Below, piece by piece: positions 52,915-62,314 of a stretch of DNA of 64,000 bases. The position numbers and the translations under genes were made by a program. This DNA comes from Bacillus sp. T33-2. GTDB taxonomy: Bacteria; Bacillota; Bacilli; Bacillales; Cytobacillaceae. The stretch's first letter is position 1. Every line of letters begins with the position of its first letter. Below the pieces are notes generated by a model. It ran no database searches and was not told the DNA's origin. It saw only the letters and a list, made by a program, of their open reading frames with translations. Location: the NCBI RefSeq assembly GCF_002860205.1, contig NZ_PGVB01000035.1, positions 1-64,000 of the forward strand. The letters are read 5' to 3'.

Positions 52915-53379
52915 GACTGGTACAAATAAATCAACTTTACATTTTCCTTCTGGGTCTTCGGAAGGGTTATTCATATTAACTTCAAGATTATTTCTGTCGT
53001 AATCCGCCTCATATTCACTAGCTGGTATCCATTCTCCGTACATATATTCATAAGCAAGATTTAGTTTTTCAGGTGTGTCATAAAAGGGATACAAGGCATA
53101 CTGCCCACCATCCAACGTTTTGAATTGCATATCACTATGATTCTCTTTATCAAACCCACTGGGAATTGTAACACACGCATCGTGGCGGCAATCTTTACTT
53201 TCCACTAAATCAGGATTATCTAACGAAATTCCGATATAAGATTGGTCAGGTGGGAAAAGTCCATTGTTGATTGCCCAATTAATGAGGTTTCCCCAGTGTT
53301 CTTGCGGTTCATAATAACTTCCAATACGTCTGATAAATGCTACCTCAGTTTCAGGTAATTCCTTTATTACGATAGTCAT
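52897..53379 (-). CDS. GyrI-like (AraC effector-binding) small-molecule binding protein
   Basis: 160 residues from the second ATG (53377-53379), which is 9 bases after AGGGG; the first ATG overlaps it. The SHS2/GyrI-like fold is recognisable by ELPETEVAFIRRIGSY near the start, SYIGISLDNPDLV, CRHDACVTIPSGF and the ending YDRNNLEVNMNNP. Family members bind drugs or other small ligands, inhibit gyrase (SbmC) or act as hydrolases. No DNA-binding domain is present. Confidence 0.85.
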   Translation of the reverse strand: MTIVIKELPETEVAFIRRIGSYYEPQEHWGNLINWAINNGLFPPDQSYIGISLDNPDLVESKDCRHDACVTIPSGFDKENHSDMQFKTLDGGQYALYPFYDTPEKLNLAYEYMYGEWIPASEYEADYDRNNLEVNMNNPSEDPEGKCKVDLFVPVKKRTS

Positions 53380-53388
53380 TTTTGCCAT

Positions 53389-53935
53389 CCCCTTTATGAA
53401 TAGTTACATTATTTTTTCGCTATACATCGTTTAATTCCTTCATTATGACTAGCCCCCCTGCAAAATAAGAAAAAGTCACCTGGATTACAGTTGTTTGAAT
53501 GCACAACGCTTGCACCTGTTATTTGAAGAATGAGGGGATTATAGTAAATAACCGAACTTCATTCCCTTTTTAGAAGCTGTGAAATCATCCTCAATTTTCA
53601 GCCATATTTATGGAAGGACGAATCTAAAGTTTGTTCACACTTTGCCAAGGACACTTTCATAAAAATGCCCCAAATTTGCACTCGATTGATGATTTTTAAC
53701 GAAAAAATCAAATGCTCGTTTTTCATTTTAAGAGATAAATGGCGAGTAATTTTAAAAATAAACGGTTCGAAGAATGGGGTCTTCGGGTACAAAAAGCTGA
53801 AAGTGAAATGAAACTCAGAAAGCAGGATAGCTTCGCATCAAACTGGTTTTAAAAAAATTTATTTCTGCCCTGTCCATTTATCTGTTTTTTCCATATATAA
53901 AAAATGAAACAAAATACATATGATGAGGTGTTTAT
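53389..53935. other. 550-base gap
   Basis: I see no gene, hairpin terminator or repeat that can be supported. It must hold promoters for the leftward GyrI-like gene and the rightward replication cassette. Confidence 0.5.
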
Positions 53936-54832
53936 ATGTGTGGTTGGGTGAAGCTGCCCAGGGATTTACTGGAGTCAGAGCTGTGGAGGGAAGTAGTGCC
54001 GTTCAGGCTGTTCACTTTGCTGCTGATCCAGGTGATGAGAGAGGACGGCAGGATGGTGAATGGCATGCAGCTAAAACGCGGGCAATACATAAGGGCGTAT
54101 TCGAAATTGGCAGAGGATCTCAGTTACCGGGAAGGAAGAGGAGAGAAGCAATATTCAAAAAGCACCATCAAGAGGGCTGCAGATAAGCTCGTAAAAAAAG
54201 GGCTGATTGCGACAGAAGAAACAACTTTCGGCACACTGTTCACCCTTCTAAAATACGATGAAATTCAAAATGGTGGATCCATTGATTTTTTTTGCCCTCC
54301 TGATCGCGGAACGGTGCCAGAACGAAAGGAAAACGAGCCCAGTACGAAGCCGGAACAAAATCAAGAAAAAGAGAATGAAGAGAAAGTAAAGAAGGATAAT
54401 GGACCAGTCCCTGCAACAGGAAAGCAGGCATCCCAGAAAACCGATGAACGGATAAATGCAATCAGCCAGAGGTTTATTGAGCTTCGCAAGCGCGGTAATG
54501 TCCTGTCTTCAAAGGATATAAATGCAGCGGAGGAAATTGCCGGCCTTGACGTTCCGCTGGCCCAGCTGCTTGTATGGATGGATGAAATCCAGCGTGTCCA
54601 TGCCAAAGGCTCCAGCCATGAAACGATCAACAGCCTTGTCTATTATGAAAAGGCAATCTTAACAAAGCTGAAGAAAAGCGGCAAGAAAAAGAGAAACGGT
54701 GACGAGCCACTTTTAGACCGGATGCCCAGGCTGAAGGTCTTTAAAGATAGTAACGGGAGTGTTGAAGACCGTGAATCCACAAGAAGTTTATCAGGTTCTA
54801 TCAAAAATCGAAGCAGCCTATTCCCAATTTAA
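53936..54832 (+). CDS. phage-type replication initiator (SPP1 G38-like, wHTH)
   Basis: 298 residues. ATG 53936 follows GAGGTG. GWVKLPRDLLESELWREVVP is the typical start of phage and plasmid initiators with a DnaD-like winged helix; SKLAEDLSYREGRGEKQYSK and ADKLVKKGLIATEETTFG are the recognition-helix region. A charged linker (residues 125-180) leads to a C-terminal helical domain. It is followed by loader and helicase genes in the order of the SPP1 38-39-40 module, where the first protein melts the origin. Confidence 0.75.
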   Translation: MCGWVKLPRDLLESELWREVVPFRLFTLLLIQVMREDGRMVNGMQLKRGQYIRAYSKLAEDLSYREGRGEKQYSKSTIKRAADKLVKKGLIATEETTFGTLFTLLKYDEIQNGGSIDFFCPPDRGTVPERKENEPSTKPEQNQEKENEEKVKKDNGPVPATGKQASQKTDERINAISQRFIELRKRGNVLSSKDINAAEEIAGLDVPLAQLLVWMDEIQRVHAKGSSHETINSLVYYEKAILTKLKKSGKKKRNGDEPLLDRMPRLKVFKDSNGSVEDRESTRSLSGSIKNRSSLFPI

Positions 54833-55082
54833 AATCAATGATGAAACGGTCCTCCTATGGGTCAATATGGGAAGGGAAATGGGCTTTGAACAGGTCATGC
54901 AAAAGCTCATGGCCCATATCGCCACTAAACCATTTCCACCCGCGATTGCGGAAATTGCCGCCTACGAGGACATAAAAAACGATTTCACCGAAAAAATAAA
55001 GCAATGGGAGCGGGAAGGGAGAGAACGGCTTGAACGGGATGCTGTATTTGGAAGAAGAAAGCCTCAGCCTTCATGGCTTTAA
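54771..55082 (+). CDS. replicative helicase loader (G39P-like)
   Basis: About 103 residues from GTG 54771 (GTG 54759 overlaps GGGAG). VNPQEVYQVLSKIEAAYSQF is the N-terminal helical domain of G39P-type loaders; the C-terminal tail (KIKQWEREGRERLERD) is charged and probably disordered, as in G39P, where it binds the helicase. It overlaps both neighbours, so the three proteins are made together. Confidence 0.75.
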   Translation: MNPQEVYQVLSKIEAAYSQFKINDETVLLWVNMGREMGFEQVMQKLMAHIATKPFPPAIAEIAAYEDIKNDFTEKIKQWEREGRERLERDAVFGRRKPQPSWL

Positions 55083-56376
55083 TTCCCATGAACAAGAAAA
55101 ACACCTGGAAGCGGAAAGTATGGTACTTGGCGCAGTCTTCCTGGAATCACATACCATTCATGAAATCATGCTCGCGCCCTGTCATTTTTCGATCAAAAAG
55201 AACCAGCTGTTGTTTGAGGCAATGCTTCAACTACGGGAAAAAAGCCGTCCAATTGACCCTGTAACGATGCTAGAACAGCTCGGCAGGGAAATCGAAAATA
55301 TCGGCGGGATCAGTTACATAACCGAATTTGCAGGGGCATGTCCAACCGCTGCCCATGTCGAGCATTACCAGCAGATTGTCCTGGAACACTATAAAATCCG
55401 TGAATTGAAACGTTCAGCTGCCACCTTCCTGAACAGCGCAAGCATGGAGGGGGCTGAAAGCTTCTATCAAACCTATATCGAGATGCAGGAAGTCGGCATG
55501 AGGAAGGAAGGGTCGAAACATGATGTCCTGATGGAAATTTACGATGAAATTTACGAGGAACACGGGGACTTGTCAGGCGTCGATACAGGCTTCAATGTCC
55601 TGAACCGGATGACAGGAGGCTGGAACAGCGGGGATTTAATCATACTCGCTGCCCGTCCGTCGATGGGAAAAACAGCTCTTGCTCTAAACCTGGCCATGAA
55701 CTGCTGCCAAAAAGGCGGAGTAGTAGACTTGTTTTCTCTCGAGATGCCGCAAAAGCAGTTGGTCAAACGAATTCTCAGCAGCCTGACCGGGATAGACGGC
55801 GGCAAATGGAGGAACGCTTACAAGTATTTCAATGAAGAAGACCAGGTAAAAGCAAACACAGCCATGGGTGTTTACCATAGATGGAAGCTGCAAATCCATG
55901 ACCAATCGGGACAGACCGTAGCCGACATCCGTGCAAGGATCCAAAAAACAAGGAGGGACTTTCCCGGTGAGAATTATCTGGTCGTGATTGACTATCTTCA
56001 ATTGATTGCGGTAACGGGAAAGCACGAGCGTCATGATCTTGCAATCGCCAGCATCACAAAGGAACTGAAACAAATCGCCAGACAATACCTGGTCCCAATC
56101 ATCCTGCTTTCCCAACTATCACGAAGCGTCGAACAAAGAATGGACAAACGCCCAAGGATGTCCGACCTGCGCGATTCCGGCAGCATTGAGCAAGATGCAG
56201 ACGTCATCATCCTCTTATACAGGGATGAATACTACAATACAGAAGACAAACAAAACAAGATTATCGAGATTGATATTGCCAAGCAGAGGAATGGGCCGGT
56301 GGGGAGTGTTAAATTTCTGTTTGAGAAAGAGGTTGGGAGGTTTATGGAGAATATTACCGATGAGATTTTGTCTTGA
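55030..56376 (+). CDS. dnaB: replicative DNA helicase, DnaB family, accessory copy
   Basis: 448 residues from TTG 55030 behind GGGAGAG. N-terminal domain (EAESMVLGAVFLESHTIHEI) and RecA-like motor: AARPSMGKTALALN (Walker A), FSLEMPQKQL, VIDYLQLIAV (Walker B), LSQLSRSVEQR and DLRDSGSIEQDADVIILLYR. The main chromosomal helicase gene usually stands near the origin, so this is an extra, phage-like copy (SPP1 G40P equivalent). Confidence 0.9.
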   Translation: MNGMLYLEEESLSLHGFNSHEQEKHLEAESMVLGAVFLESHTIHEIMLAPCHFSIKKNQLLFEAMLQLREKSRPIDPVTMLEQLGREIENIGGISYITEFAGACPTAAHVEHYQQIVLEHYKIRELKRSAATFLNSASMEGAESFYQTYIEMQEVGMRKEGSKHDVLMEIYDEIYEEHGDLSGVDTGFNVLNRMTGGWNSGDLIILAARPSMGKTALALNLAMNCCQKGGVVDLFSLEMPQKQLVKRILSSLTGIDGGKWRNAYKYFNEEDQVKANTAMGVYHRWKLQIHDQSGQTVADIRARIQKTRRDFPGENYLVVIDYLQLIAVTGKHERHDLAIASITKELKQIARQYLVPIILLSQLSRSVEQRMDKRPRMSDLRDSGSIEQDADVIILLYRDEYYNTEDKQNKIIEIDIAKQRNGPVGSVKFLFEKEVGRFMENITDEILS

Positions 56377-56564
56377 TAAATATGTAAATATAATTTGATT
56401 AACTGAACTGATAAATTAATTCCTATCCATATTCAGATAATCTGAACTAAAAAAGCCGATCATAAAATAGACCCAGATAGGTAACTTGGATACGTAGGTA
56501 GGTTCTTTTTTTATAAGGAAATGTGGTGATACATGTATATTACAATTTTATCAACTGGCGGTGT

Positions 56565-56792
56565 TAAATCTCAATTAATTTCTGGATTGGGTTAAGTAAT
56601 CGCTCCTGTGCGACTATCTTCCGTGCAAGAAAATATCAGCACACTCTATGTAAATGTGCGTCTATTAATAAGGGAGAAAGCCTTCTGAAGAATTTTTTTG
56701 ATCGCGAAAAGCCTAGTTTTAATATCATTGTTTCCTATTTAATATGCGAAACCCCTCTTGAATTATTTGTGCAAGATTCAAATTATCAATAA
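56565..56792 (-). pseudogene. second decayed copy of small coiled-coil gene
   Basis: Aligned with 34129-34371 over its full length: AATCTCAATTAATTTCTGGAT at the 3' end, CCTTCTGAAGA in the middle, and ACCCCTCTTGAATTA...GCAAG...CAAATTATC at the 5' end. A central stretch has been replaced or scrambled and the frame is broken. Confidence 0.75.
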
Positions 56793-56941
56793 ACCATCCA
56801 GTTCTCATCTTCTGTAAGTCTACGTGAATGACTTTGCAAAATATAAATATCATCCTTTAAAATTGAGGAAGAACTGTTAATGGCCAGGTGAGCGAAATAT
56901 AAAGTTAGCCATTATACTGATATATTAATGAACAGAGCATT

Positions 56942-56977
56942 AGAGCGGTCATTAGAGGTTACCGTTCTATTTTTTTG
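56942..56977 (+). terminator. hairpin terminator
   Basis: AGAGCGGT (56942-56949) pairs with ACCGTTCT (56961-56968) with one G-T pair, followed by AT7. Confidence 0.6.
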
Positions 56978-57003
56978 AAAACACAAATGAGGCAGTGATG
57001 ACA

Positions 57004-57081
57004 ATGAAAAAATTTCTTAGTTTTATATGGCAGGCTGAAAAAGCATCAAATGAACATCGTTTGCTGAAAGGGCTGAAGTGA
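57004..57081 (+). other. possible 25-codon peptide or gene remnant
   Basis: ATG 57004 after GAGGCAGTG gives MKKFLSFIWQAEKASNEHRL and stops at 57079-57081. It resembles the N-terminus of a protein rather than a complete one. Low support. Confidence 0.25.
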
Positions 57082-57570
57082 TTAATACCTCTCCAGTATC
57101 ATCACATATCTAAAAAGAGCAATTAATATGCGAATGGAAGGAATTATTGAAAGAAAATATTCTAACACCCATACACCAAGAAGGATGCCCATGTTCCAAA
57201 GCCAATCATTTCTCTCTGATTCCAATTAATCTGCGGTTTTATATTAGCAAAAACGACCTCGTCAAATTTATAAATGATTTAAAAACTCCGTCGATAATCC
57301 GCCTTTCATCGGTTTTGCCTACAGGTAGGAACACCCCTCTGATATTATTTATAAAAATATATCAAACTATTATTACAAAAAATCAAACCTCTGGGATTTA
57401 ATAAAGGTCTTTATAAATCAAATTTTCTATTTAGAAGGCTTCTACAAACTACTGTCTCATTTTGTAGAAAAATATAATATATTATATTTAATTGTTAATT
57501 ATATGTTAAATTATAGTTATAAAGTAGGGTGTAAGAATCTATAAGCTATTAATTAGGCGGGGATGTTTCA

Positions 57571-59295
57571 ATGGAATATGCGATTCATTCAGTAAATGAT
57601 ATCAAAGTCTCAGCCTCTGACCCATCTATAACAAGAGGGCCTTATTTTATATGTCCAATTTGTAGAGCACCGGTTCATCTTAGAAGGGGTAGAGGGAAGG
57701 TCCCGCATTTTGCTCACAATTATAAGCAAGCAAAAGTAGATTGTGAGCTATATTTTTCAATAGATGCTGCGGAGTTCTACCAAAAGAATAACAGTGAGCG
57801 TGAAGCGCCATACCGCTCATTAGGTTTATATTTAAGAGTATTAGATGAGAATAAACCTTCAATGAGTTGGTCATTGGAAATTAGTATTCCTGAACCTGAT
57901 GTAAGCATTGGAACAATCCGATTACCCTTTGCATTAGGTGGACAAAGGACTATTCCTATATCAACCATAAAAAGTGGGGGACAACGAGTACGTATCCCAC
58001 CAGGGCCGGGCCCTTTTTATTTAGTATGTGATAATGTCCCAGAAGGGAGATGGAAAAATAGAATTAACCTACCCATACCAGGTCTTAGTACGAAAGATTT
58101 AAATGTATTTAGATATTCACCATTTAGCGGTAGACGATTAAATGATAATAGTCCATTTTATTGGGGAAGATCCTATGTATTACTATGGACTATAAGCTCC
58201 AAACCCAAATCAATCCCATCTCAGGAAATAATTCAGAATGTGCCATTGAGGGGTTATACCTCTTGGGACGGAATTTTCATTCAACTACCAATAATTCACA
58301 ATAAACAGGTGGAAAAATGGTTAACAGGTATAACAGGGCGCTCTATTCTACATCCTCCTGCGGAGCTTGAATTAATAACTCCGATGGCCGAAAATAGACT
58401 TTCGGATGGTAGCTATGTAATCCAGGATGGGGGAGAAGTTAACATTGGGATAATTGGAGAGCCAGGAGCAAGAAAGTGGAATAAAATAAGCTGCTACAAC
58501 TCCAACACAGGAGTAACTAAAACAAGCCAACGCGAAGGTAGTGTTCCAGCTTTAATTCAACTTCAGCTTAATCCTGGACGAAATGACATTTGGCTTGATA
58601 ATGACATAGAAGGAAATAAGTCAATTATTGTTGATCCTAATGTTTCTTATACCACGAACATACCAGGAATTAGTCTATTTGCAATGGATAACAAAACCTT
58701 GCAGGAATTTGAGGTATTATTAACCAATGAAGAGGCTGCAAAGTTAATAAAAAAGGCCTATGAAGGGACAGTTACCTTTACAAAGGTTAATATACCTTCG
58801 TATTTAAATATTAAAATTAAATGGAAAGATAGTAAGAATGAAGAGCAGGAGCTCAATAGGTTAGCTCAGGATGAGCATAACAGTGCTTTTGAATTTGAAG
58901 AAAAAATGCTTAATGTATTAAACAGTCTTGATAAACAAAAACAGAGTTATTTTTCAATAGATGCCGGAGTATTCGGTAACTTAAAGTTTGAGCCAGAACT
59001 AAATTTAAATATGTATAAAAGACCAGATAAAGGGCTGAATTTAGGTCAGAAATGGAGAGATAGAGCAAACCACATTTTAAACTTATCACGAGCTCTAAAA
59101 AATGAGGAATATACTTTTATTCATAAGAAAGTCGAGCTATCTTTATTTTGTGAAAGAGATCAGAAGCTATTAACAAAGATTATTTCTCAAGGAACATGGC
59201 CATTAATACTTGCTCCTCATTGCTGGACTCTCCTTAAGGAAGCGGAACAAATAATTAGTTTATATAGTAACAGGTATGGGGTGAACTATAAATGA
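57571..59295 (+). CDS. CoiA-like zinc finger protein, defence operon gene 1
   Basis: 574 residues. ATG 57571 follows GGCGGGGATG. Residues 25-52 (FICPICRAPVHLRRGRGKVP, then HFAHN) form the Cys-x2-Cys...His-x2-His-like zinc ribbon of CoiA/competence-type proteins. The middle is beta-rich, possibly one or two beta-sandwich domains (ELELITPMAENRLSDGSYVI); the C-terminal 180 residues are helical with EFEEKMLNVLNSLDKQKQSY. No nuclease motif is visible in what I can read. Possibly a substrate-recognition subunit. Overlaps the next gene by four bases (ATGA). Confidence 0.75.
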   Translation: MEYAIHSVNDIKVSASDPSITRGPYFICPICRAPVHLRRGRGKVPHFAHNYKQAKVDCELYFSIDAAEFYQKNNSEREAPYRSLGLYLRVLDENKPSMSWSLEISIPEPDVSIGTIRLPFALGGQRTIPISTIKSGGQRVRIPPGPGPFYLVCDNVPEGRWKNRINLPIPGLSTKDLNVFRYSPFSGRRLNDNSPFYWGRSYVLLWTISSKPKSIPSQEIIQNVPLRGYTSWDGIFIQLPIIHNKQVEKWLTGITGRSILHPPAELELITPMAENRLSDGSYVIQDGGEVNIGIIGEPGARKWNKISCYNSNTGVTKTSQREGSVPALIQLQLNPGRNDIWLDNDIEGNKSIIVDPNVSYTTNIPGISLFAMDNKTLQEFEVLLTNEEAAKLIKKAYEGTVTFTKVNIPSYLNIKIKWKDSKNEEQELNRLAQDEHNSAFEFEEKMLNVLNSLDKQKQSYFSIDAGVFGNLKFEPELNLNMYKRPDKGLNLGQKWRDRANHILNLSRALKNEEYTFIHKKVELSLFCERDQKLLTKIISQGTWPLILAPHCWTLLKEAEQIISLYSNRYGVNYK

Positions 59296-61208
59296 CTATT
59301 AAATACAGTTTAAATGCAAGAGAAAGAGTTAAAAAAGCCGAATACAAGAATTTTATAGAGCTTACTCAAGGTATTGATAAAAGTAAATTAGAAGAAATTG
59401 TAAGACCGTTACCAAGGGTAAAGGGATTCAGATCAGGAAAGGATACGGAGATTCGTCTTAAACTGTATTTTGGGCGCTCCTCTTCCTGGGACGAGAAGGA
59501 TTGGAGTTTATTACAAAATATTTGGCTAGCATACACAGAAGACCACACTGCCTTTAAAACTATCTTAGACTTAAATAATAACGAGACGTTAGTTAATATT
59601 GTTCATGAATTACTCAGTTCTTCAGAAAAGCGCCAAGAAATAATCGAGAAGATCATTAGTAGCATACACACAGAAAACATCACACAAAAAAGCCTAAAGA
59701 ATTGGTTATTGTTTAGTCCATTACCGCAAGATGATGCGGTAGAAAAGCTTTTAGCATTCGTTCCGAAGGAAAGTCCGGTTGAATTAAAGGGAAAAATAAG
59801 CTCATTAGAGAGTCAAATAAACTTAATTAAAAAGGAAACAGTGCAAGTAAATCAGTTACAAGCAACAAATAAGATTTTAACAAAAATAAATTCAGAATTA
59901 ATTGAAAATTCTAAGGAATTCAACACAACCAAGAAGGAACTAGAACAAGCAGTTTCAAAAATTAATGTTCTTGAGAAAGTTAAGAAAGAGGTTATGAAGG
60001 ATCTAGAAGGTCAAAGTGAAAGTCTGCAACTCTTATTCTCTAGTTATAGGGAAATAAGTTATGAAACTAAGAACTTGCGGAATGAGCTTAACTTAATAAA
60101 AAAGAGTATAAATGAAATAGATTCCAAACAGGAAACACAACAAATTACCCTAGATCAAATAAATACTGTATATCAAGAGATGATCAATAATATACAGGTG
60201 CTGATGCAGGATATTGAAGAAATGAAAAATATGAATATTTCCCACACACTCAATCCCAGCAAACCTTCAAAGAAGCATATTAGTACTGAAGTAAAGGTTA
60301 ATATCCGAAATCATCCAGAAGATGCTGAGGTATTAAAATTACATTCTATTAATGAGGCTGTTGCACATCTGGAAAAAAACCTAAACCTTTTAGGGATAAA
60401 ACTGCCTCATGCTAGACGTTTATCAAGGGAAATATTAGCAGCACTAGCATCAGGTCAATTGGTGTCTTTTCAAGGCTCTTTAGCATCCTTAGTTGCGGAA
60501 AGATGTGCCTCTTGCCTAACAGGAGGCATATATAAAATATTAAAAATACCATTTGGTTGTATCGATTCTTCCATTGAAGTGATTATAGAAAGAATAATAA
60601 AGGAATTTGAGGAAAAGAATTCTCCTACAGCTGTAATTCTTGAAGGTATTAATCGTTCAGCCTTTGATGTTTATGGCTTTAATATTGTTCAGTTTATTAT
60701 TGATAGAGTAATTCAGACTCGGCCTATCTCAAAGTCCTTATTAATATTTAGTACCGTTTTAGAAGGACCTTCAATGCTACCTGTTGGTTCTAATCTCCTC
60801 GAAATAGGACCATTACTTAACATTGATTCAATTAAGTGGTTGGATAAGCCTTCGGCTACTGGTCCTATTGGTTTGATAGATAAAGAGTTATTTAGTTATG
60901 TCCCTACTACAGTGATTGATTACAATTGGGGTGAATCAATAATACCAAATTGGCTACATACATTAGGTGGACCTCTTTGGCGTAGATCCGTAATTACTGC
61001 GGACTCATATGGAAGAGAATTAGTCTCTTCACTTGAAACTCCATTCGAATTTTCCATTTTTGGCTGGATTATTCCAATGATCGTACATCTTGATAGCAAT
61101 AAACTAGTGGATTTTATTCGTTATTTAGAACACGATGATCGTTTGAGGTATATTCTAATAAAGAATTCGCAAGAGGTGGTAGATAGATTTGAACTGGAAG
61201 TTTATTGA
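59292..61208 (+). CDS. coiled-coil protein with degenerate AAA domain, defence operon gene 2
   Basis: 638 residues. 1-150 helical; 170-330 coiled coil (KGKISSLESQINLIKKETVQ onward). From about 350 a domain with the order of a McrB/MoxR-type AAA: SGQLVSFQGSLASLVAERCA (about 385-405) stands where GxPGxGKS is expected but lacks the Lys-Ser/Thr; AVILEGINRSAFD (about 447-458) stands for the Walker B DEINRS; SLLIFSTVLEGP resembles the sensor strand. It thus looks like a P-loop ATPase that lost catalysis, probably a scaffold or sensor. Overlaps the next gene by 20 bases. Confidence 0.7.
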   Translation: MTIKYSLNARERVKKAEYKNFIELTQGIDKSKLEEIVRPLPRVKGFRSGKDTEIRLKLYFGRSSSWDEKDWSLLQNIWLAYTEDHTAFKTILDLNNNETLVNIVHELLSSSEKRQEIIEKIISSIHTENITQKSLKNWLLFSPLPQDDAVEKLLAFVPKESPVELKGKISSLESQINLIKKETVQVNQLQATNKILTKINSELIENSKEFNTTKKELEQAVSKINVLEKVKKEVMKDLEGQSESLQLLFSSYREISYETKNLRNELNLIKKSINEIDSKQETQQITLDQINTVYQEMINNIQVLMQDIEEMKNMNISHTLNPSKPSKKHISTEVKVNIRNHPEDAEVLKLHSINEAVAHLEKNLNLLGIKLPHARRLSREILAALASGQLVSFQGSLASLVAERCASCLTGGIYKILKIPFGCIDSSIEVIIERIIKEFEEKNSPTAVILEGINRSAFDVYGFNIVQFIIDRVIQTRPISKSLLIFSTVLEGPSMLPVGSNLLEIGPLLNIDSIKWLDKPSATGPIGLIDKELFSYVPTTVIDYNWGESIIPNWLHTLGGPLWRRSVITADSYGRELVSSLETPFEFSIFGWIIPMIVHLDSNKLVDFIRYLEHDDRLRYILIKNSQEVVDRFELEVY

Positions 61209-62298
61209 TAATCAGGATGATCGAATTAAGCTTCTTATATCAGCTTTAAAACTTCCTACCTTTCCGAATGAACTAATGGATCAGGAGGCCATTATTTCAG
61301 AATTCCTAAGGGACAGTATTCACAAGCTAACCTATATTGAGCAGGAAGAGATTAACTGGAAAAACAATAGCTCAGTACATACAAGAAAAATTATATATTT
61401 ATTACGTCAGCAGCTTGAAGCAGTTTGGCCAGCTAAGAAATCTTGGCAACTTTCAAAGGTTAATAAGGACGATACACATCTATTTAGTAATCCATTAGAT
61501 TCACAATTCATTAAGCGAAGGCTATGGAATTTAGAGCTACTTGGAGAAATTCTTCATATTGGGAATGGTTTTTGGGTTCCTACACCTATTCGTTTAATTC
61601 AATTACCTGATAAAGAAGATATTGCATTAATAGGGGGATGTTCTACAAAATACGCCCTTAATATTTCTAGTTTTGTCTCTCAAGCTGGTCTTGGAAGGTT
61701 AATTAATAAGGATAGTATTTCTAAGGGGGCTTTACAAAATAAAAATTTATGGCAACCCTATTCACAGTGGGTTGGTTGGATGCCTAAAGACTTATCCAAT
61801 TGGACTGAGGCTCTGTTAAAGCAGGCACAAGAGAAGGGTGCAAGTACCATATACACCTATGACGATTTTGAGATATTTACGTCCTTTAATTCAAATCATA
61901 ATTTCAAATCTGCTTGGGCAAGAGCAATTGACATAAGTGGTGCCGTACCTAATAGAACAGTACTTTTGTGTAGAACAAGTGATAAAAGGAGTTCGTATTT
62001 TCTTGGTGTATTTTATGGTGGGCAAATTACTAAGGAGTTTCCTATTAAAGATAAAGATATAATTTCATGGTTAAGAATAGGTTTAAGAAGATTACATGGA
62101 AGAAGTCTAAATGGGTATTGGTATGGAAGTAAATTAAAAGTATATCCTCCGCTACCTACTTCGCTTGATAAAATCATATTATTGTATTCCTATAAAATTA
62201 AGACAGATAAAGAAACAGCTTATTATGTACTTGATAACTATAGGGTGAGGGTGGAGGAGAATTTAAAGAATTTCGGGTATGTTTTTATAAACAGGTAA
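61189..62298 (+). CDS. unrecognised protein, defence operon gene 3
   Basis: 369 residues from TTG 61189 behind GAGGTGG at 8 bases. Mixed alpha/beta, aromatic-rich (GNGFWVPTPIRLIQLPDKED, WQPYSQWVGWMPKDLSNWTE, RRLHGRSLNGYWYGSKLKV). N-terminal 100 residues helical. I recognise no family or catalytic motif. The tight overlap upstream and 16-base gap downstream make it part of the operon, so it is likely a subunit of the same complex. Confidence 0.7.
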   Translation: MNWKFIDNQDDRIKLLISALKLPTFPNELMDQEAIISEFLRDSIHKLTYIEQEEINWKNNSSVHTRKIIYLLRQQLEAVWPAKKSWQLSKVNKDDTHLFSNPLDSQFIKRRLWNLELLGEILHIGNGFWVPTPIRLIQLPDKEDIALIGGCSTKYALNISSFVSQAGLGRLINKDSISKGALQNKNLWQPYSQWVGWMPKDLSNWTEALLKQAQEKGASTIYTYDDFEIFTSFNSNHNFKSAWARAIDISGAVPNRTVLLCRTSDKRSSYFLGVFYGGQITKEFPIKDKDIISWLRIGLRRLHGRSLNGYWYGSKLKVYPPLPTSLDKIILLYSYKIKTDKETAYYVLDNYRVRVEENLKNFGYVFINR

Positions 62299-62314
62299 GA
62301 GGAGGAGCTTTTCT

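Larger units (their letters stand above)
56377..57570. other. 1.2-kb decayed junction before the defence operon
   Basis: Holds a possible terminator near 56470-56513, the coiled-coil relic 56565-56792, the hairpin at 56942-56977, a 25-codon frame at 57004-57081 and a weak 84-codon frame at 57147-57401 that reads MKENILTPIHQEGCPCSKAN but has only a poor ribosome site. None is a convincing intact gene. AT content rises toward the right. Confidence 0.5.

Noticed and set aside
53389-53935. Attachment site or integration scar before the replication cassette
   Set aside because: I looked for direct repeats, tRNA ends and integrase remnants and found none that can be supported.
57147-57401. 84-codon frame before the defence operon as its first gene
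   Set aside because: Poor ribosome site, no terminator or coupling to the operon, and composition close to random AT-rich sequence; left as part of the junction.
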